Source of the DNA: UBA8337 sp965658615
Lineage (GTDB): Bacteria > Pseudomonadota > Alphaproteobacteria > RS24
DNA: 64,000 bases
Assembly: GCA_965658615.1 (NCBI GenBank)
Contig: CBFHSX010000002.1
Location: 1-64,000 of the forward strand
Direction of reading: 5' to 3'
The position numbers were made by a program, and so were the translations under genes. The notes under the pieces are model-generated. The model was given only the letters and a program-made list of their open reading frames with translations. It was not told the DNA's origin and did not search any database. Position 1 is the stretch's first letter, and every line of letters starts with the position of its first letter. This document shows, one piece after another, positions 33,495 to 41,687 of the stretch.

Positions 33495-34969
33495 TAGCCG
33501 CCCTCGCGCCAATAACAAACCCGCTTCGCCGCATCGATAATTTGGTCATTTTGCGGCAGCGCCAGTTTTTCAAGATTTTCGGCATAAGGCATCGGCACAT
33601 CAACGCCGTTGACGGCTTCAATCGGCGCGTCGAGCGCGTCGAAAGCGTGGCGTTGCACTTGCGCCGCCAATTCCGAACCGATCGAGCAGACCGGCCAGCC
33701 TTCTTCAACTGTCACCATGCGACCGGTTTTTTGTACCGAGGCAATGACTGTGGCGGTATCGAGCGGGCGCAGACTGCGCAGATCGATAACCTCCGCATCA
33801 ATGCCGATTTCGGCCAATTGCGCCGCCGCCTCAAGACAGAAAGACACACCGCGCGCATAAGCGACCAGCGTCACATCATTACCCGGACGCGCAATGCGGG
33901 CGCGACCAATCGGCAACACATAATCCTCATAATCGGGCACGGAACCGGTATCGGCGTAAAGCAGCTCATGTTCCAGAAAAACCACCGGATTGGGGTCACG
34001 AATAGCGGCTTTCAACAACCCTTTGGCTTCGGTCGCGGTGGACGGGGCCAAGACGATCAAGCCCGGCACATGCGCATACCAGCTGGAATAATCCTGGCTG
34101 TGCTGCGCCGCCACACGCGAGGCCACGCCATTCGGCCCGCGAAACACGATGGGGCACGAAATTTGGCCGCCCGACATGTAACGTGTCTTGGCGGCGCTAT
34201 TGATGATCTGGTCAATGGCCTGCATGGCGAAATTAAAGGTCATAAATTCGACCACCGGCTTCAGACCGGCAAACGCCGCCCCGACACCCAGACCGGCAAT
34301 GGCGTGTTCAGTAATCGGTGTATCAATGACACGCTTCGGGCCAAACTCATCAAGCAGGCCTTGCGTGACCTTATAGGCGCCCTGATATTCGCCGACTTCC
34401 TCGCCCATAATAAAGACGTCACCATCGCGGCGCATTTCCTCGGCCAGCGCATCGCGCAATGCCTCGCGCATGGCGATGTCGCGATGCGGCGTGTCGGCCG
34501 GCAGTTCAATATCGGCCGCGGCCGGTGCAGCTGTTTCAACCGGTGTCGGTTCAATAGCTATTTCAGCCGGCGCTTCAGCCTGAGCGTCATCAGCGCCGCC
34601 CTCATCAGCCTTGCCCTTATCAGCACCGCCTTCATCAGCGAGTGCTGCGTCAACTGCGCTGGCATCCTCGCCCTCATCAGCACCGCCTTCATCAGCGAGT
34701 GCTGCGTCAACTGCGCTGGCATCCTCGCCCTCATCGAGCAACACGGCGATCGGCTTATTGACGTCAATTTGGTCGGGCCCGGCCTCGAACAGGATTTTGC
34801 CGATGACACCGTCATCAATCGCTTCCAATTCGACGATTGCCTTATCGGTTTCGATCTCGGCCAGAATATCGCCCGAGCTTACGGTTTCGTTTTCGCCGAC
34901 CAACCATTGCGCGATTTTACCGCTCTCCATGGTGGGCGACAGCGCCGGCATAAGAATTTTAACAGCCAT
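33494..34969 (-). CDS. pdhB: Pyruvate dehydrogenase E1 beta subunit with N-terminal lipoyl domain
   Basis: A 491-residue fusion. Residues 1-78 are a lipoyl domain with the modified lysine in EIETDKAIVE (Lys43). An acidic, Ala/Asp/Glu/Gly-rich linker spans about 80-165 and includes a perfect 19-residue duplication. The transketolase-type beta subunit follows, with MREALRDALAEEM, GEEVGEYQGAYKVTQGL, TPITEHAIAGLGVGAA and the C-terminal domain. Alphaproteobacteria are known to carry a lipoyl domain here. In this genome it appears to be the only one encoded in the operon. It decarboxylates pyruvate together with PdhA. Confidence 0.95.
   Translation of the reverse strand: MAVKILMPALSPTMESGKIAQWLVGENETVSSGDILAEIETDKAIVELEAIDDGVIGKILFEAGPDQIDVNKPIAVLLDEGEDASAVDAALADEGGADEGEDASAVDAALADEGGADKGKADEGGADDAQAEAPAEIAIEPTPVETAAPAAADIELPADTPHRDIAMREALRDALAEEMRRDGDVFIMGEEVGEYQGAYKVTQGLLDEFGPKRVIDTPITEHAIAGLGVGAAFAGLKPVVEFMTFNFAMQAIDQIINSAAKTRYMSGGQISCPIVFRGPNGVASRVAAQHSQDYSSWYAHVPGLIVLAPSTATEAKGLLKAAIRDPNPVVFLEHELLYADTGSVPDYEDYVLPIGRARIARPGNDVTLVAYARGVSFCLEAAAQLAEIGIDAEVIDLRSLRPLDTATVIASVQKTGRMVTVEEGWPVCSIGSELAAQVQRHAFDALDAPIEAVNGVDVPMPYAENLEKLALPQNDQIIDAAKRVCYWREGG
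34621..34734. repeat. Perfect 57-bp tandem duplication inside pdhB
   Basis: Two identical 57-base copies lie end to end (34621-34677 and 34678-34734), duplicating 19 residues (ASAVDAALADEGGAD plus flanks) of the linker. Absence of any difference points to a recent event, and the length keeps the frame. Confidence 0.95.
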
Positions 34970-34970
34970 G

Positions 34971-35972
34971 CTACATCCCCTCCCGCGGCGCCAGAATATC
35001 GCGCATCAGCTCGCTTTCCGGCGGCAGCGCGCTATCAAGGCCGAAATCCACGGCTTTTTCAATCTGCTCTTTAATATCGGCTTGGCGTTGCTTCAGCTCG
35101 TCTTCGCTGATCAGCTTGCGGTCCAGCAGACGCGCTTCCAACACTTTGATCGGGTCAGTTTCGGCGCGCACCTTATCGACTTCTTCACGCTTTCTATATT
35201 TCGCCGGATCCGACATGGAATGGCCGCGATAGCGATAGGTCAGCATTTCGAGAATATACGGGCCCTTGCCGCTACGCACATAATCGGCCGCTTTCAGCCC
35301 GGCCTCGAACACGGCTTCGACATCCATGCCGTCAACCTGTTCGCCGGGGATATCAAAGCTCAAGCCGCGATGCGATAAATCGGTTTGCGACGAGGCGCGC
35401 TCAATCGAGGTACCCATGGCGTAGCGATTATTCTCAATCACATAAAGACAAGGCAGGTTCCACAATTTGGCCATGTTGAAAGCCTCGTAAACCTGCCCCT
35501 GATTGGCCGCGCCGTCACCGAAATACACAAAAGAGATATTGTCATTATCGCGATATTGATTGGCGAAAGCCAGCCCGGTGCCGAGCGGCACTTGCGCGCC
35601 GACAATACCATGGCCGCCATAAAATTGTTCTTCGACCGAGAACATGTGCATGGAGCCGCCCTTGCCTTTGGAATAGCCGTCAATGCGGCCGGTCAGCTCG
35701 GCCATGACGCGGCCCGCATCCATGCCGCAAGCCAGCATATGCGCATGGTCGCGATAGCCGGTGATAACTTGATCACCCTTTTGCGACGCCGCTTGCAAGC
35801 CCACGACAACAGCCTCTTGGCCGATATAAAGATGGCAGAAACCGCCAATTTGGCCCATGGCATAAACCTGCCCGCAGCGCTCTTCAAAGCGACGGATCAG
35901 CGCCATATCGTTCCACATCGTGATAAGTTGTTCGGCCGAAAGAGCCGAATTTTTAGATTTTTTCGCCGCCAT
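34971..35972 (-). CDS. pdhA: Pyruvate dehydrogenase E1 alpha subunit
   Basis: A 333-residue thiamin diphosphate enzyme that starts the oxidative decarboxylation of pyruvate. FCHLYIGQEAVVVGL, GYRDHAHMLACGM, GGSMHMFS and the thiamin diphosphate motif GDGAANQGQVYEAFN...IEN are all present. The phosphorylation-loop region YRYRGHSMSDPAKYRKREEV is typical. The ATG at 35972 follows AGGGA; the longer frame to 36050 lacks support. It is the first gene of pdhA-pdhB-E2, with 1 base between pdhA and pdhB. About 225 bases separate it from the P450 gene upstream and hold its promoter, which I could not place. Confidence 0.96.
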   Translation of the reverse strand: MAAKKSKNSALSAEQLITMWNDMALIRRFEERCGQVYAMGQIGGFCHLYIGQEAVVVGLQAASQKGDQVITGYRDHAHMLACGMDAGRVMAELTGRIDGYSKGKGGSMHMFSVEEQFYGGHGIVGAQVPLGTGLAFANQYRDNDNISFVYFGDGAANQGQVYEAFNMAKLWNLPCLYVIENNRYAMGTSIERASSQTDLSHRGLSFDIPGEQVDGMDVEAVFEAGLKAADYVRSGKGPYILEMLTYRYRGHSMSDPAKYRKREEVDKVRAETDPIKVLEARLLDRKLISEDELKQRQADIKEQIEKAVDFGLDSALPPESELMRDILAPREGM

Positions 35973-36199
35973 AATTCCCTCACAGCTAGCATGACATATG
36001 CCTCTATATGTGCCCGATGCGTATCGCAAAGCCAGCGAAAAACGGGCCATGACAAAAAACGCACAATAATAAGTCGCAAGACGCCAAACGGGTAATTTTC
36101 CATCGTTTGACGCGAATGGGGTTGCAATAAATTACACAAGCCTACCCTGCGCCATAAGGCACAGAGCCGATAAATGACAGATTTTCGGCAGATAGGGGC

Positions 36200-37534
36200 T
36201 TAGACGCCGAGATCTACTTCAAGATGCGAGATCGCATTAACGAAATTGCTCGGCGCATGGGCTTGTTTACCGGTCCATTTTACATCGGGGAAGCGGTCGA
36301 GAATGCGTTTATAGGCGGTCTCGAGCTGCATATTGGCGATGCGCTGGCCGAGGCAGACATGCGCGCCGGTGCCAAACGCCAAATGATCGGCCGTGTTATT
36401 ACGGTGCATATCCATCTTATCGGGATCGGCAAACACATCCGGGTCACGATTGGCCGCGCCATAATACATAATCACTTTTTCGCCGGGCAGGATTTGCTGG
36501 CCCGAAAATTCGGCTTCCGCCGTCGCCGTGCGCCGCATATACATCACCGGCGAGACAAGACGCAGCGCCTCGGGCACCATTTTTTCAACCAAAGCCGGAT
36601 CGTCCAACAGCATTTGTTTTTGGTCGTCAAATTGTGTCAGCAGACGCATTGTGCCCGAAAGCGAATTGCGCGTCGTATCATTGCCGGCAAAAATAATCAG
36701 CAACCACGAGCCGTCCAGATAAGACTGGTCCATCGGCTCGCCATCCACCTCGGTCGTGGCAATCACCGTCAGCAAATCATCGCGCGGGTTTTTGCGCCGG
36801 TCTTCCAGCACTTTTTGCCCATAGCGGAACATTTGCCGGATATTCCAAAGAAACTTCATAATGAATAAGGGCGACACATTGGCGTTCGGGTCGGAAATAA
36901 TATATTGCGCATTTTCCAGATAATGCATCCAGCGCACAATGCTGGGGCGGTCTTTTTCGTCAATGCCCAACATTTCGCAAAGCGTATACATGGGCAACCA
37001 TTCGGAAAAATTCGTCACCATATCCACCTTGCCGTCATTCTTCTTGGCAATGGCTTCCATATTATCGAGCAGGCGATCCACCTCGCCCTCCACGCGGGCT
37101 TGCAAATGCGCGATATATTGCGGCGTGAAAAACGGCCGATGCGCCATACGCAGCGGAATATGGAAGGGTTGGTCCATATTGATCATCGAATCAAGCGATG
37201 CGCCGCGCAGCCGCAAAGGCGCTTTTTGCTTGGCGCTATAGCCCATCAGAATACCGCCTTGGCCGGACGAAAAGGTTTTATTGTCGAGGTCGCAATTTTT
37301 GACATCCTCATAGCGCGAGAGCGACCAAAAGCCTGCCACATCCGTCGTCGCAGGCGGCTGCCACCATGCTACCGGCGCTTTTTCGCGCAACGTGTGAAAA
37401 TATTCATAAGGCTGGCCGTGTTCGGCAAAAGCCATAATATCCATCAGGTCAAAACCTTCAGGTGTCTCATATTTAATATGCGGCGGGCGATAGCTATTAT
37501 CTTCCGGCTGAATAGTGCGTGACAGCGCTTGCAT
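36200..37534 (-). CDS. Cytochrome P450, bacterial class I, family uncertain
   Basis: A 444-residue soluble P450. I-helix AGNDTTRN (263-270), ExxR in EALR (Glu302, Arg305), and haem loop FGTGAHVCLG with Cys384. The asparagine-containing I-helix motif is shared with CYP153 and with steroid or fatty-acid side-chain hydroxylases such as CYP125, but the sequence is clearly different from the other P450 in this window. A GAGGA six bases before the ATG supports the start. The substrate is unknown, and no ferredoxin or reductase gene is nearby. The small membrane protein gene is upstream on the same strand, 81 bases away. Confidence 0.85.
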   Translation of the reverse strand: MQALSRTIQPEDNSYRPPHIKYETPEGFDLMDIMAFAEHGQPYEYFHTLREKAPVAWWQPPATTDVAGFWSLSRYEDVKNCDLDNKTFSSGQGGILMGYSAKQKAPLRLRGASLDSMINMDQPFHIPLRMAHRPFFTPQYIAHLQARVEGEVDRLLDNMEAIAKKNDGKVDMVTNFSEWLPMYTLCEMLGIDEKDRPSIVRWMHYLENAQYIISDPNANVSPLFIMKFLWNIRQMFRYGQKVLEDRRKNPRDDLLTVIATTEVDGEPMDQSYLDGSWLLIIFAGNDTTRNSLSGTMRLLTQFDDQKQMLLDDPALVEKMVPEALRLVSPVMYMRRTATAEAEFSGQQILPGEKVIMYYGAANRDPDVFADPDKMDMHRNNTADHLAFGTGAHVCLGQRIANMQLETAYKRILDRFPDVKWTGKQAHAPSNFVNAISHLEVDLGV

Positions 37535-37615
37535 AGAACATCCTCAAAATTTCATTAACCCTTATGGATTATAGGCCAAGCCGGTGGCAGGGCAAGGGGC
37601 GGGTAGCCGCAGGGG

Positions 37616-37981
37616 CTAAAGTGCCAAAAAGCCAAGCATTGCGGTCGCGCCCATCAGATAGGCACCGGGCAGGCGGATGAGCAATTTATGACCCGAAAGG
37701 CTCAGTCCGATAAACAGGGCCGCGCCCAGCGCGTTCATGACGAGCACCGGTTGCACCGTCAAGGCCGCGCCGGGGATGAAGGCCGCATAGGCCAGCGTCG
37801 CGCCGCCGACCACCAGCATAATGGTGAACATATCCCACGACACCGTGCTCAGCGTCACAGTCGTCTCAGGCAAGCCGGCTTTGCGAATTTCGCCGAGATA
37901 AAGACGACGCCCGTAAACGCCATGGAAAAAAGCGCCCAAAAAAGCCACAGCCGCGGCCGCGATGAAAAGCCAAAATGCCAT
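37616..37981 (-). CDS. Small four-helix membrane protein of unknown function
   Basis: A 121-residue hydrophobic protein with about four predicted membrane segments (residues 2-18, 49-68, 75-95 and 102-120). A conserved-looking polar stretch, HGVYGRRLYLGEIRKAGLPE, follows the first helix, and TLSTVSWDMFT opens the second. I do not recognise the family. The ATG at 37981 follows GAGGGGG; the extension to 38038 is rejected because that site lies inside it. It may be cotranscribed with the P450 downstream, but the 81-base gap makes this uncertain. Confidence 0.7.
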   Translation of the reverse strand: MAFWLFIAAAAVAFLGAFFHGVYGRRLYLGEIRKAGLPETTVTLSTVSWDMFTIMLVVGGATLAYAAFIPGAALTVQPVLVMNALGAALFIGLSLSGHKLLIRLPGAYLMGATAMLGFLAL

Positions 37982-38050
37982 ATCAGACCCCCTCAAATGT
38001 CCTGTGATCGATTGTGACAAGAAATCCGCCCTTGGCAAGTTTGGTTTTGC

Positions 38051-38078
38051 TTGAAAGCGCCAAAGAAGCCGTTATAAA
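38051..38078 (+). promoter_or_regulatory. Candidate tRNA-Ser promoter
   Basis: TTGAAA (38051-38056) and TATAAA (38073-38078) are 16 bases apart. The predicted start falls next to the truncated tRNA-like 5' end at 38089, not next to the intact tRNA 90 bases further on. Confidence 0.45.
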
Positions 38079-38084
38079 TGCCGT

Positions 38085-38192
38085 CGCAGGAGAGGTGCCG
38101 GACGCTATAAGCACTTATCGAGCGAAAGCGAGATTTAGTGCGCCTAGCGCAAAAATGTCCGATACTTTTTTACCCGCAGGAGAGGTGCCGGA
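38085..38192 (+). repeat. Direct repeat of the tRNA-Ser 5' end
   Basis: The 18-base sequence CGCAGGAGAGGTGCCGGA occurs at 38085-38102 and again at 38175-38192, where it forms the first 14 bases of the intact tRNA plus four upstream bases. The first copy continues into a hairpin element and not a tRNA body, so it is a tRNA relic or a duplication boundary. Confidence 0.85.
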
Positions 38193-38366
38193 GTGGTTGA
38201 ACGGGGCGGTCTCGAAAACCGTTGTGCGCGCAAGCGTACCGAGGGTTCGAATCCCTCTCTCTCCGCCGGTATAAGCACCTGCCAGCTTGCTGGCTTTGGT
38301 GCGCCTTCCGCCAGCGCAGTGAGCCAAGCGAACGCAGTCGGCCTGTATAAGCACCTGCCAGCTTGC
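38106..38366 (+). repeat. Three related TATAAGCAC hairpin elements around tRNA-Ser
   Basis: Element 1 (38106-38144) pairs GCACT with AGTGC around an inner GC-GAAA-GC. Element 2 (38270-38305) pairs GCACC with GGTGC and CCAG with CTGG around a CTTG loop. Element 3 (38346-38366) repeats the first 21 bases of element 2 and then diverges. The T-A to C-G change at the outer stem between elements 1 and 2 is compensatory, which supports a real structure. Confidence 0.6.
38179..38265 (+). tRNA. tRNA-Ser (anticodon CGA)
   Basis: An 87-base class II tRNA. The acceptor stem pairs GGAGAGG with TCTCTCC, discriminator G38265. The anticodon loop is CTCGAAA, giving CGA, which reads UCG serine codons. A long variable arm (GTGCGCGCAAGCGTAC region) and the T arm GAGGG-TTCGAAT-CCCTC confirm serine. 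The 3' CCA is not fully encoded (CC then G), so a CCA-adding enzyme is needed. Confidence 0.97.
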
Positions 38367-38425
38367 CCCCACTTGCCCTCGGAAACGGAGTTGTCTAACC
38401 TATCCACAAAAATAGGGGTGCGACC

Positions 38426-39316
38426 ATGCAAGATTTCACAGATAAAGTCGCGGTTATTACAGGCGGGGCCAATGGTATCGGCTTCGATATTGCGAAGGCT
38501 TTGACCACCGAAGGGGCGCATGTCGTGATTGCCGATCTCGCGCAGAGCGAATGTGATGCGGCGGCCGACCAAATTGCGTCGCAAGGCGGAACTGCCATGG
38601 CGCATAAATGCGATGTCACGCAAGAAAGTGAAATTGCGGACTTAGCCGACGCAGCATGGGAACGCTTCGGCCATGTCGATTTGTTGTTCAATAATGCCGG
38701 TGTCGGTGCCGGGGTGACACCGGCGGTAAAGATGAGCGATGCAGATTTGCGTTGGATTTTTGAAGTAAATTTTTTCGGCAATTGGAATGCCTGTATGCAT
38801 TTCACTCGCCGTTTCATCGAGCAAGGCTCTGAGGCGCATATTTGCAATACGGCTTCAGAAAATTCGATCGGCTGGCCGACCCCCTATATGGCCGGCTATA
38901 ACGCCTCAAAAGCTGCTGTTCTTGGCTATACCGGCATGTTGCGCATGGAATTGCCCGACCATGTCAGCATCTCGCTTTTGTGCCCCGGCTGGACGCAGAC
39001 CGATATTGGACGCTCGGGCACGCGGCGGCAGGAGAAATTTGGCGGGCCGAAACCGGCCGGCCCGAGCTTTCCCACCGAGGGCGAGATAACCCCCTATCCG
39101 GTCGATACGGTTGGCAAGCACACGCTGGCGCAGATTAAAGAAGGGGCATTTTATATTTTTCCGCATTACGCAGCGCGGCATTTGGCTGAGGAACGTAATG
39201 ATGAAATTATCACGGCGTTTGATGCGCAAACAACGCACACAGCCGATTGGAAGAAACACGATACTCGGTCGTTTTTTGAGGCGATGCAGGCGGCGCGACG
39301 CGCCAAAAAGGATTAA
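38426..39316 (+). CDS. Short-chain dehydrogenase/reductase
   Basis: A 296-residue classical SDR. TGGANGIG cofactor motif (12-19), acidic VIADLAQSE suggesting NAD(H), NNAG, catalytic Ser/Tyr/Lys in NTASENS and YNASK. The C-terminal region after residue 200 is longer than usual, with a Pro/Gly-rich GPKPAGPSFPTEGE and a tail through HDTRSFFEAMQAARRA. The substrate is unknown. Proximity to the second P450 is suggestive, but the two are on opposite strands with a tRNA between. Its stop TAA shares a TTAA with the stop of the convergent TPR gene. Confidence 0.85.
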   Translation: MQDFTDKVAVITGGANGIGFDIAKALTTEGAHVVIADLAQSECDAAADQIASQGGTAMAHKCDVTQESEIADLADAAWERFGHVDLLFNNAGVGAGVTPAVKMSDADLRWIFEVNFFGNWNACMHFTRRFIEQGSEAHICNTASENSIGWPTPYMAGYNASKAAVLGYTGMLRMELPDHVSISLLCPGWTQTDIGRSGTRRQEKFGGPKPAGPSFPTEGEITPYPVDTVGKHTLAQIKEGAFYIFPHYAARHLAEERNDEIITAFDAQTTHTADWKKHDTRSFFEAMQAARRAKKD

Positions 39317-40608
39317 CCGTCGGCCTGCTCTTCTTCACGTTTTTTCTCTGCCAGGCGGCGTTCAATAGAGCGAATCCAGCGAAACGCATCCTTGGCAATA
39401 TCGTCATCATCACCGGCTTTGCGGAAGGCTTTAATGGCGGCTTCATATTTTTCAATCCGCGCGCGCGCAATGCCGAGCAACAAATACGTATTGGCCTCAT
39501 CTTCAAGGCCACCTTTTTTCAGGGCTTTTTCCAGCGCGCTTTCGGCTTTGCCCCATTCTTCATCCTGCAAATAGGATTGGGCCAATTGCTCGTAAAACTT
39601 GCCCTTATCGGATTTCTCAGCCGCTATGGTCAGCGGTGGGATAGATTTCGACCATTCGCGCGAATGCATATAAGCCTGCGCCAGCAATTCGTAATTTTTC
39701 TCAGTCTTCTCAATCGAGCCATCATCCATGCCCGTTTGCAAGATCTCAGCCGCTTTAATCGGCACATCATGATAAAGATAGAGCTGCGCCATGCTGGCCA
39801 GCTCTTTTGACGAGGTCAGCATGCCCTGCGTATGCATGGCGCGCTGCGACACAAAGGCCAAATCTTCTTCATTCACCTCATAATAAATCGCCGTCAGCTG
39901 CTGCCAGAACACTTTAACGCCGGGCCAACGCTCGGCCGCATCCTCTAATATGGGCCGCGCCTCTTTGTAGCGGTCTTCTTGCAACAGAACGGCCAGCAGC
40001 ACGCGCACCCAGGTTTGCTTCGGCTCTTCGACCAAGCTCAGCGCTTTGCGCACATCGCGTTCGGCCTCAGCATATTCTTCCAGCAGCAAATGCACTTGCG
40101 ATTTAAAGCCATACACATCGGCCGGCACATCGCCCTCAAAATTGGCGAACCAACGCTCCAGCAATTGCAGCGATTTACGCGGCTGGTCATCGGCTAAGCT
40201 CAATTGGGCCAAATTATAAGTCAGATCATTGACCACACGCGGCGGCAGATCACCCGTGGCAATGGCGCGCTCAAAAAACACCACGGTGTTTTTATAATCA
40301 CCCTTGGCGGCATAAACAAAACCGGTGGTCTGAATGGCCACGGCTTTTTCATAGGGCTTGAAGCGCTCGCCATTTATGACGTTTTGCAGCGGCAGCAGCG
40401 CTTCGTCATATTTTTCTTCGGACATCAGATTTTGCGCTTCTTCAATGCGCGCAAACGCTGCCTTGCCCAAAACTTCAGAGCGGCGCGTTTTCGGTTTTTT
40501 CTTTTTTTCTTCCTTGGCGGCTTGCGCTTCAGCCATATGCCATTGCGCCGGCCCGACGGGCAGCGCAAAAAGACCTGTGGCAATCAGAAATACGGCAAGT
40601 TTTTTCAT
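39313..40608 (-). CDS. Periplasmic tetratricopeptide-repeat protein of the TonB operon
   Basis: A 431-residue protein with a signal peptide (MKKLAVFLIATGLFALPVGPAQW) and a basic KEEKKKKPKTRR segment, then TPR-like helical repeats over about residues 50-410 (for example AAKGDYKNTVVFFERAIATG and DEEWGKAESALEKALKKGG). The acidic, lysine-rich C-terminus ends EKKREEEQADG. TPR proteins are the usual last gene of TonB2-type operons, where they are thought to assist the energiser. AAGGA precedes the ATG. It follows tonB after 24 bases. Confidence 0.85.
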   Translation of the reverse strand: MKKLAVFLIATGLFALPVGPAQWHMAEAQAAKEEKKKKPKTRRSEVLGKAAFARIEEAQNLMSEEKYDEALLPLQNVINGERFKPYEKAVAIQTTGFVYAAKGDYKNTVVFFERAIATGDLPPRVVNDLTYNLAQLSLADDQPRKSLQLLERWFANFEGDVPADVYGFKSQVHLLLEEYAEAERDVRKALSLVEEPKQTWVRVLLAVLLQEDRYKEARPILEDAAERWPGVKVFWQQLTAIYYEVNEEDLAFVSQRAMHTQGMLTSSKELASMAQLYLYHDVPIKAAEILQTGMDDGSIEKTEKNYELLAQAYMHSREWSKSIPPLTIAAEKSDKGKFYEQLAQSYLQDEEWGKAESALEKALKKGGLEDEANTYLLLGIARARIEKYEAAIKAFRKAGDDDDIAKDAFRWIRSIERRLAEKKREEEQADG

Positions 40609-40632
40609 CGCTTCATATCCTTTTGCATCAGC

Positions 40633-41250
40633 CTATTTGGCGATCTGGAAACTGACCATTTGACGAACGCCATAGCGGATCGCCGGTTTACCGTTTTCAA
40701 CCATTGGACGGTATTTCCATTTTTTTACGGCATTAATCGCCGAGCGGTCAAATGTGCCCTTCGGGTCGCTATCGATCACCACCGGATCCATAGCTTGGCC
40801 GATTTCGTCAATGGCGAATTCCAGCAGCACCCAGCCCTCAATACCGCGCGACAGGGCGCGGCTCGGATAGCGCGGCAATACACGCACAATGGCCAGCGCA
40901 TCGCCATCCACCGGCGCGTCCAAATTCATGCCGGCCATATCAAAGCCGCTCAAATCGGCGCTCATCGAGGCTTTATCGACATTCGGGCGCGAGGTTTGCG
41001 TCAGCTTGGGCGGCGGCGGTGGCTCGTCAGGCTGTTGCTGGCTCGGGCGTTTCAGCGCCCGGTCTTTTGTGTTCATTTCTTCGTCGCGCTCGACGCGGAC
41101 AAAATCAATGCCGATCGATTCAAGCTCTTTTTCGATCTCGTAATCCTGCCCCGTCACCAGCACCTTCATGGTCAAAAACAGCGCCATCGTCGTGATGACG
41201 GCGAGACCCGAAGAAGCGACAAGGCGCATATGGACCGGCAGATTGCGCAT
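40633..41250 (-). CDS. tonB: Energy transducer TonB (TonB2-type)
   Basis: A 205-residue TonB. One N-terminal membrane helix (about residues 10-32), a short Pro-rich stretch PDEPPPPPK near 75-82, and the C-terminal TonB domain with VLPRYPSRA, GIEGWVLLEFAIDEIG, AINAVKKWKYRP and ENGKP. The periplasmic spacer is much shorter than in E. coli TonB, as in the TonB2 group. It transmits proton-motive force from ExbB/ExbD to outer-membrane receptors. The start overlaps the exbD stop by one base. Confidence 0.93.
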   Translation of the reverse strand: MRNLPVHMRLVASSGLAVITTMALFLTMKVLVTGQDYEIEKELESIGIDFVRVERDEEMNTKDRALKRPSQQQPDEPPPPPKLTQTSRPNVDKASMSADLSGFDMAGMNLDAPVDGDALAIVRVLPRYPSRALSRGIEGWVLLEFAIDEIGQAMDPVVIDSDPKGTFDRSAINAVKKWKYRPMVENGKPAIRYGVRQMVSFQIAK

Positions 41251-41651
41251 TATTTTTCTTCCGCCGCGATAGAAATGGAACCGACGCCGGCGAGACGCAC
41301 TTGGTCCATAATCTCGACCAGCGTACCGGTTTGGGCATCTTTATCGGCTTGGATAACGGCGCCGCCTTGCGGGTTTTCCGCATGCAGACGTTCGACATTG
41401 GCGCGTACAGCCGCCAGGTCGACCTGACGGCGATTGATCCAAACTTCATTATTGTCACGAATGGCGATCAGAATACCGACACGCGATTGCTTGACCGCTG
41501 TTTCGGCATCCGGTCGCGTTACATCAATACCGCTTTCTTTCACGAAAGTGGCGGTCACAATGAAGAAAATCAGCATGATGAAGACAATGTCGAGCATTGG
41601 CGTCATATCGATCGCTGTATCTTCTTCCTGGCGTGAATGTCTGCGTCGCAT
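41250..41651 (-). CDS. exbD: Biopolymer transport protein ExbD
   Basis: A 133-residue ExbD. The single membrane helix DMTPMLDIVFIMLIFFIVTA contains the essential Asp of the proton channel (MLDIVF). The periplasmic domain with VWINRRQVD and AVIQADKDA follows. It works with the ExbB pentamer to energise TonB. The start MRRRHSRQEEDTAI is basic as expected for the cytoplasmic side. Confidence 0.95.
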   Translation of the reverse strand: MRRRHSRQEEDTAIDMTPMLDIVFIMLIFFIVTATFVKESGIDVTRPDAETAVKQSRVGILIAIRDNNEVWINRRQVDLAAVRANVERLHAENPQGGAVIQADKDAQTGTLVEIMDQVRLAGVGSISIAAEEK

Positions 41652-41687
41652 AGTTTTCTCCTTGGGGCTTAACGCCCCGTCATGCGC

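Noticed and set aside
34621..34734. Duplicate unit considered as a CRISPR or mobile-element repeat
   Set aside because: Only two adjacent copies with no spacers, in frame inside pdhB; simple tandem duplication explains it.
33542..35074. 510-codon plus-strand frame opposite pdhB
   Set aside because: Long only because the opposite strand is coding; low-complexity His/Arg content and no domain.
38085..38366. tRNA-Ser region considered as an integrated island attachment site
   Set aside because: The repeats are only 90 bases apart and enclose no integrase or cargo, so a small duplication is more likely.
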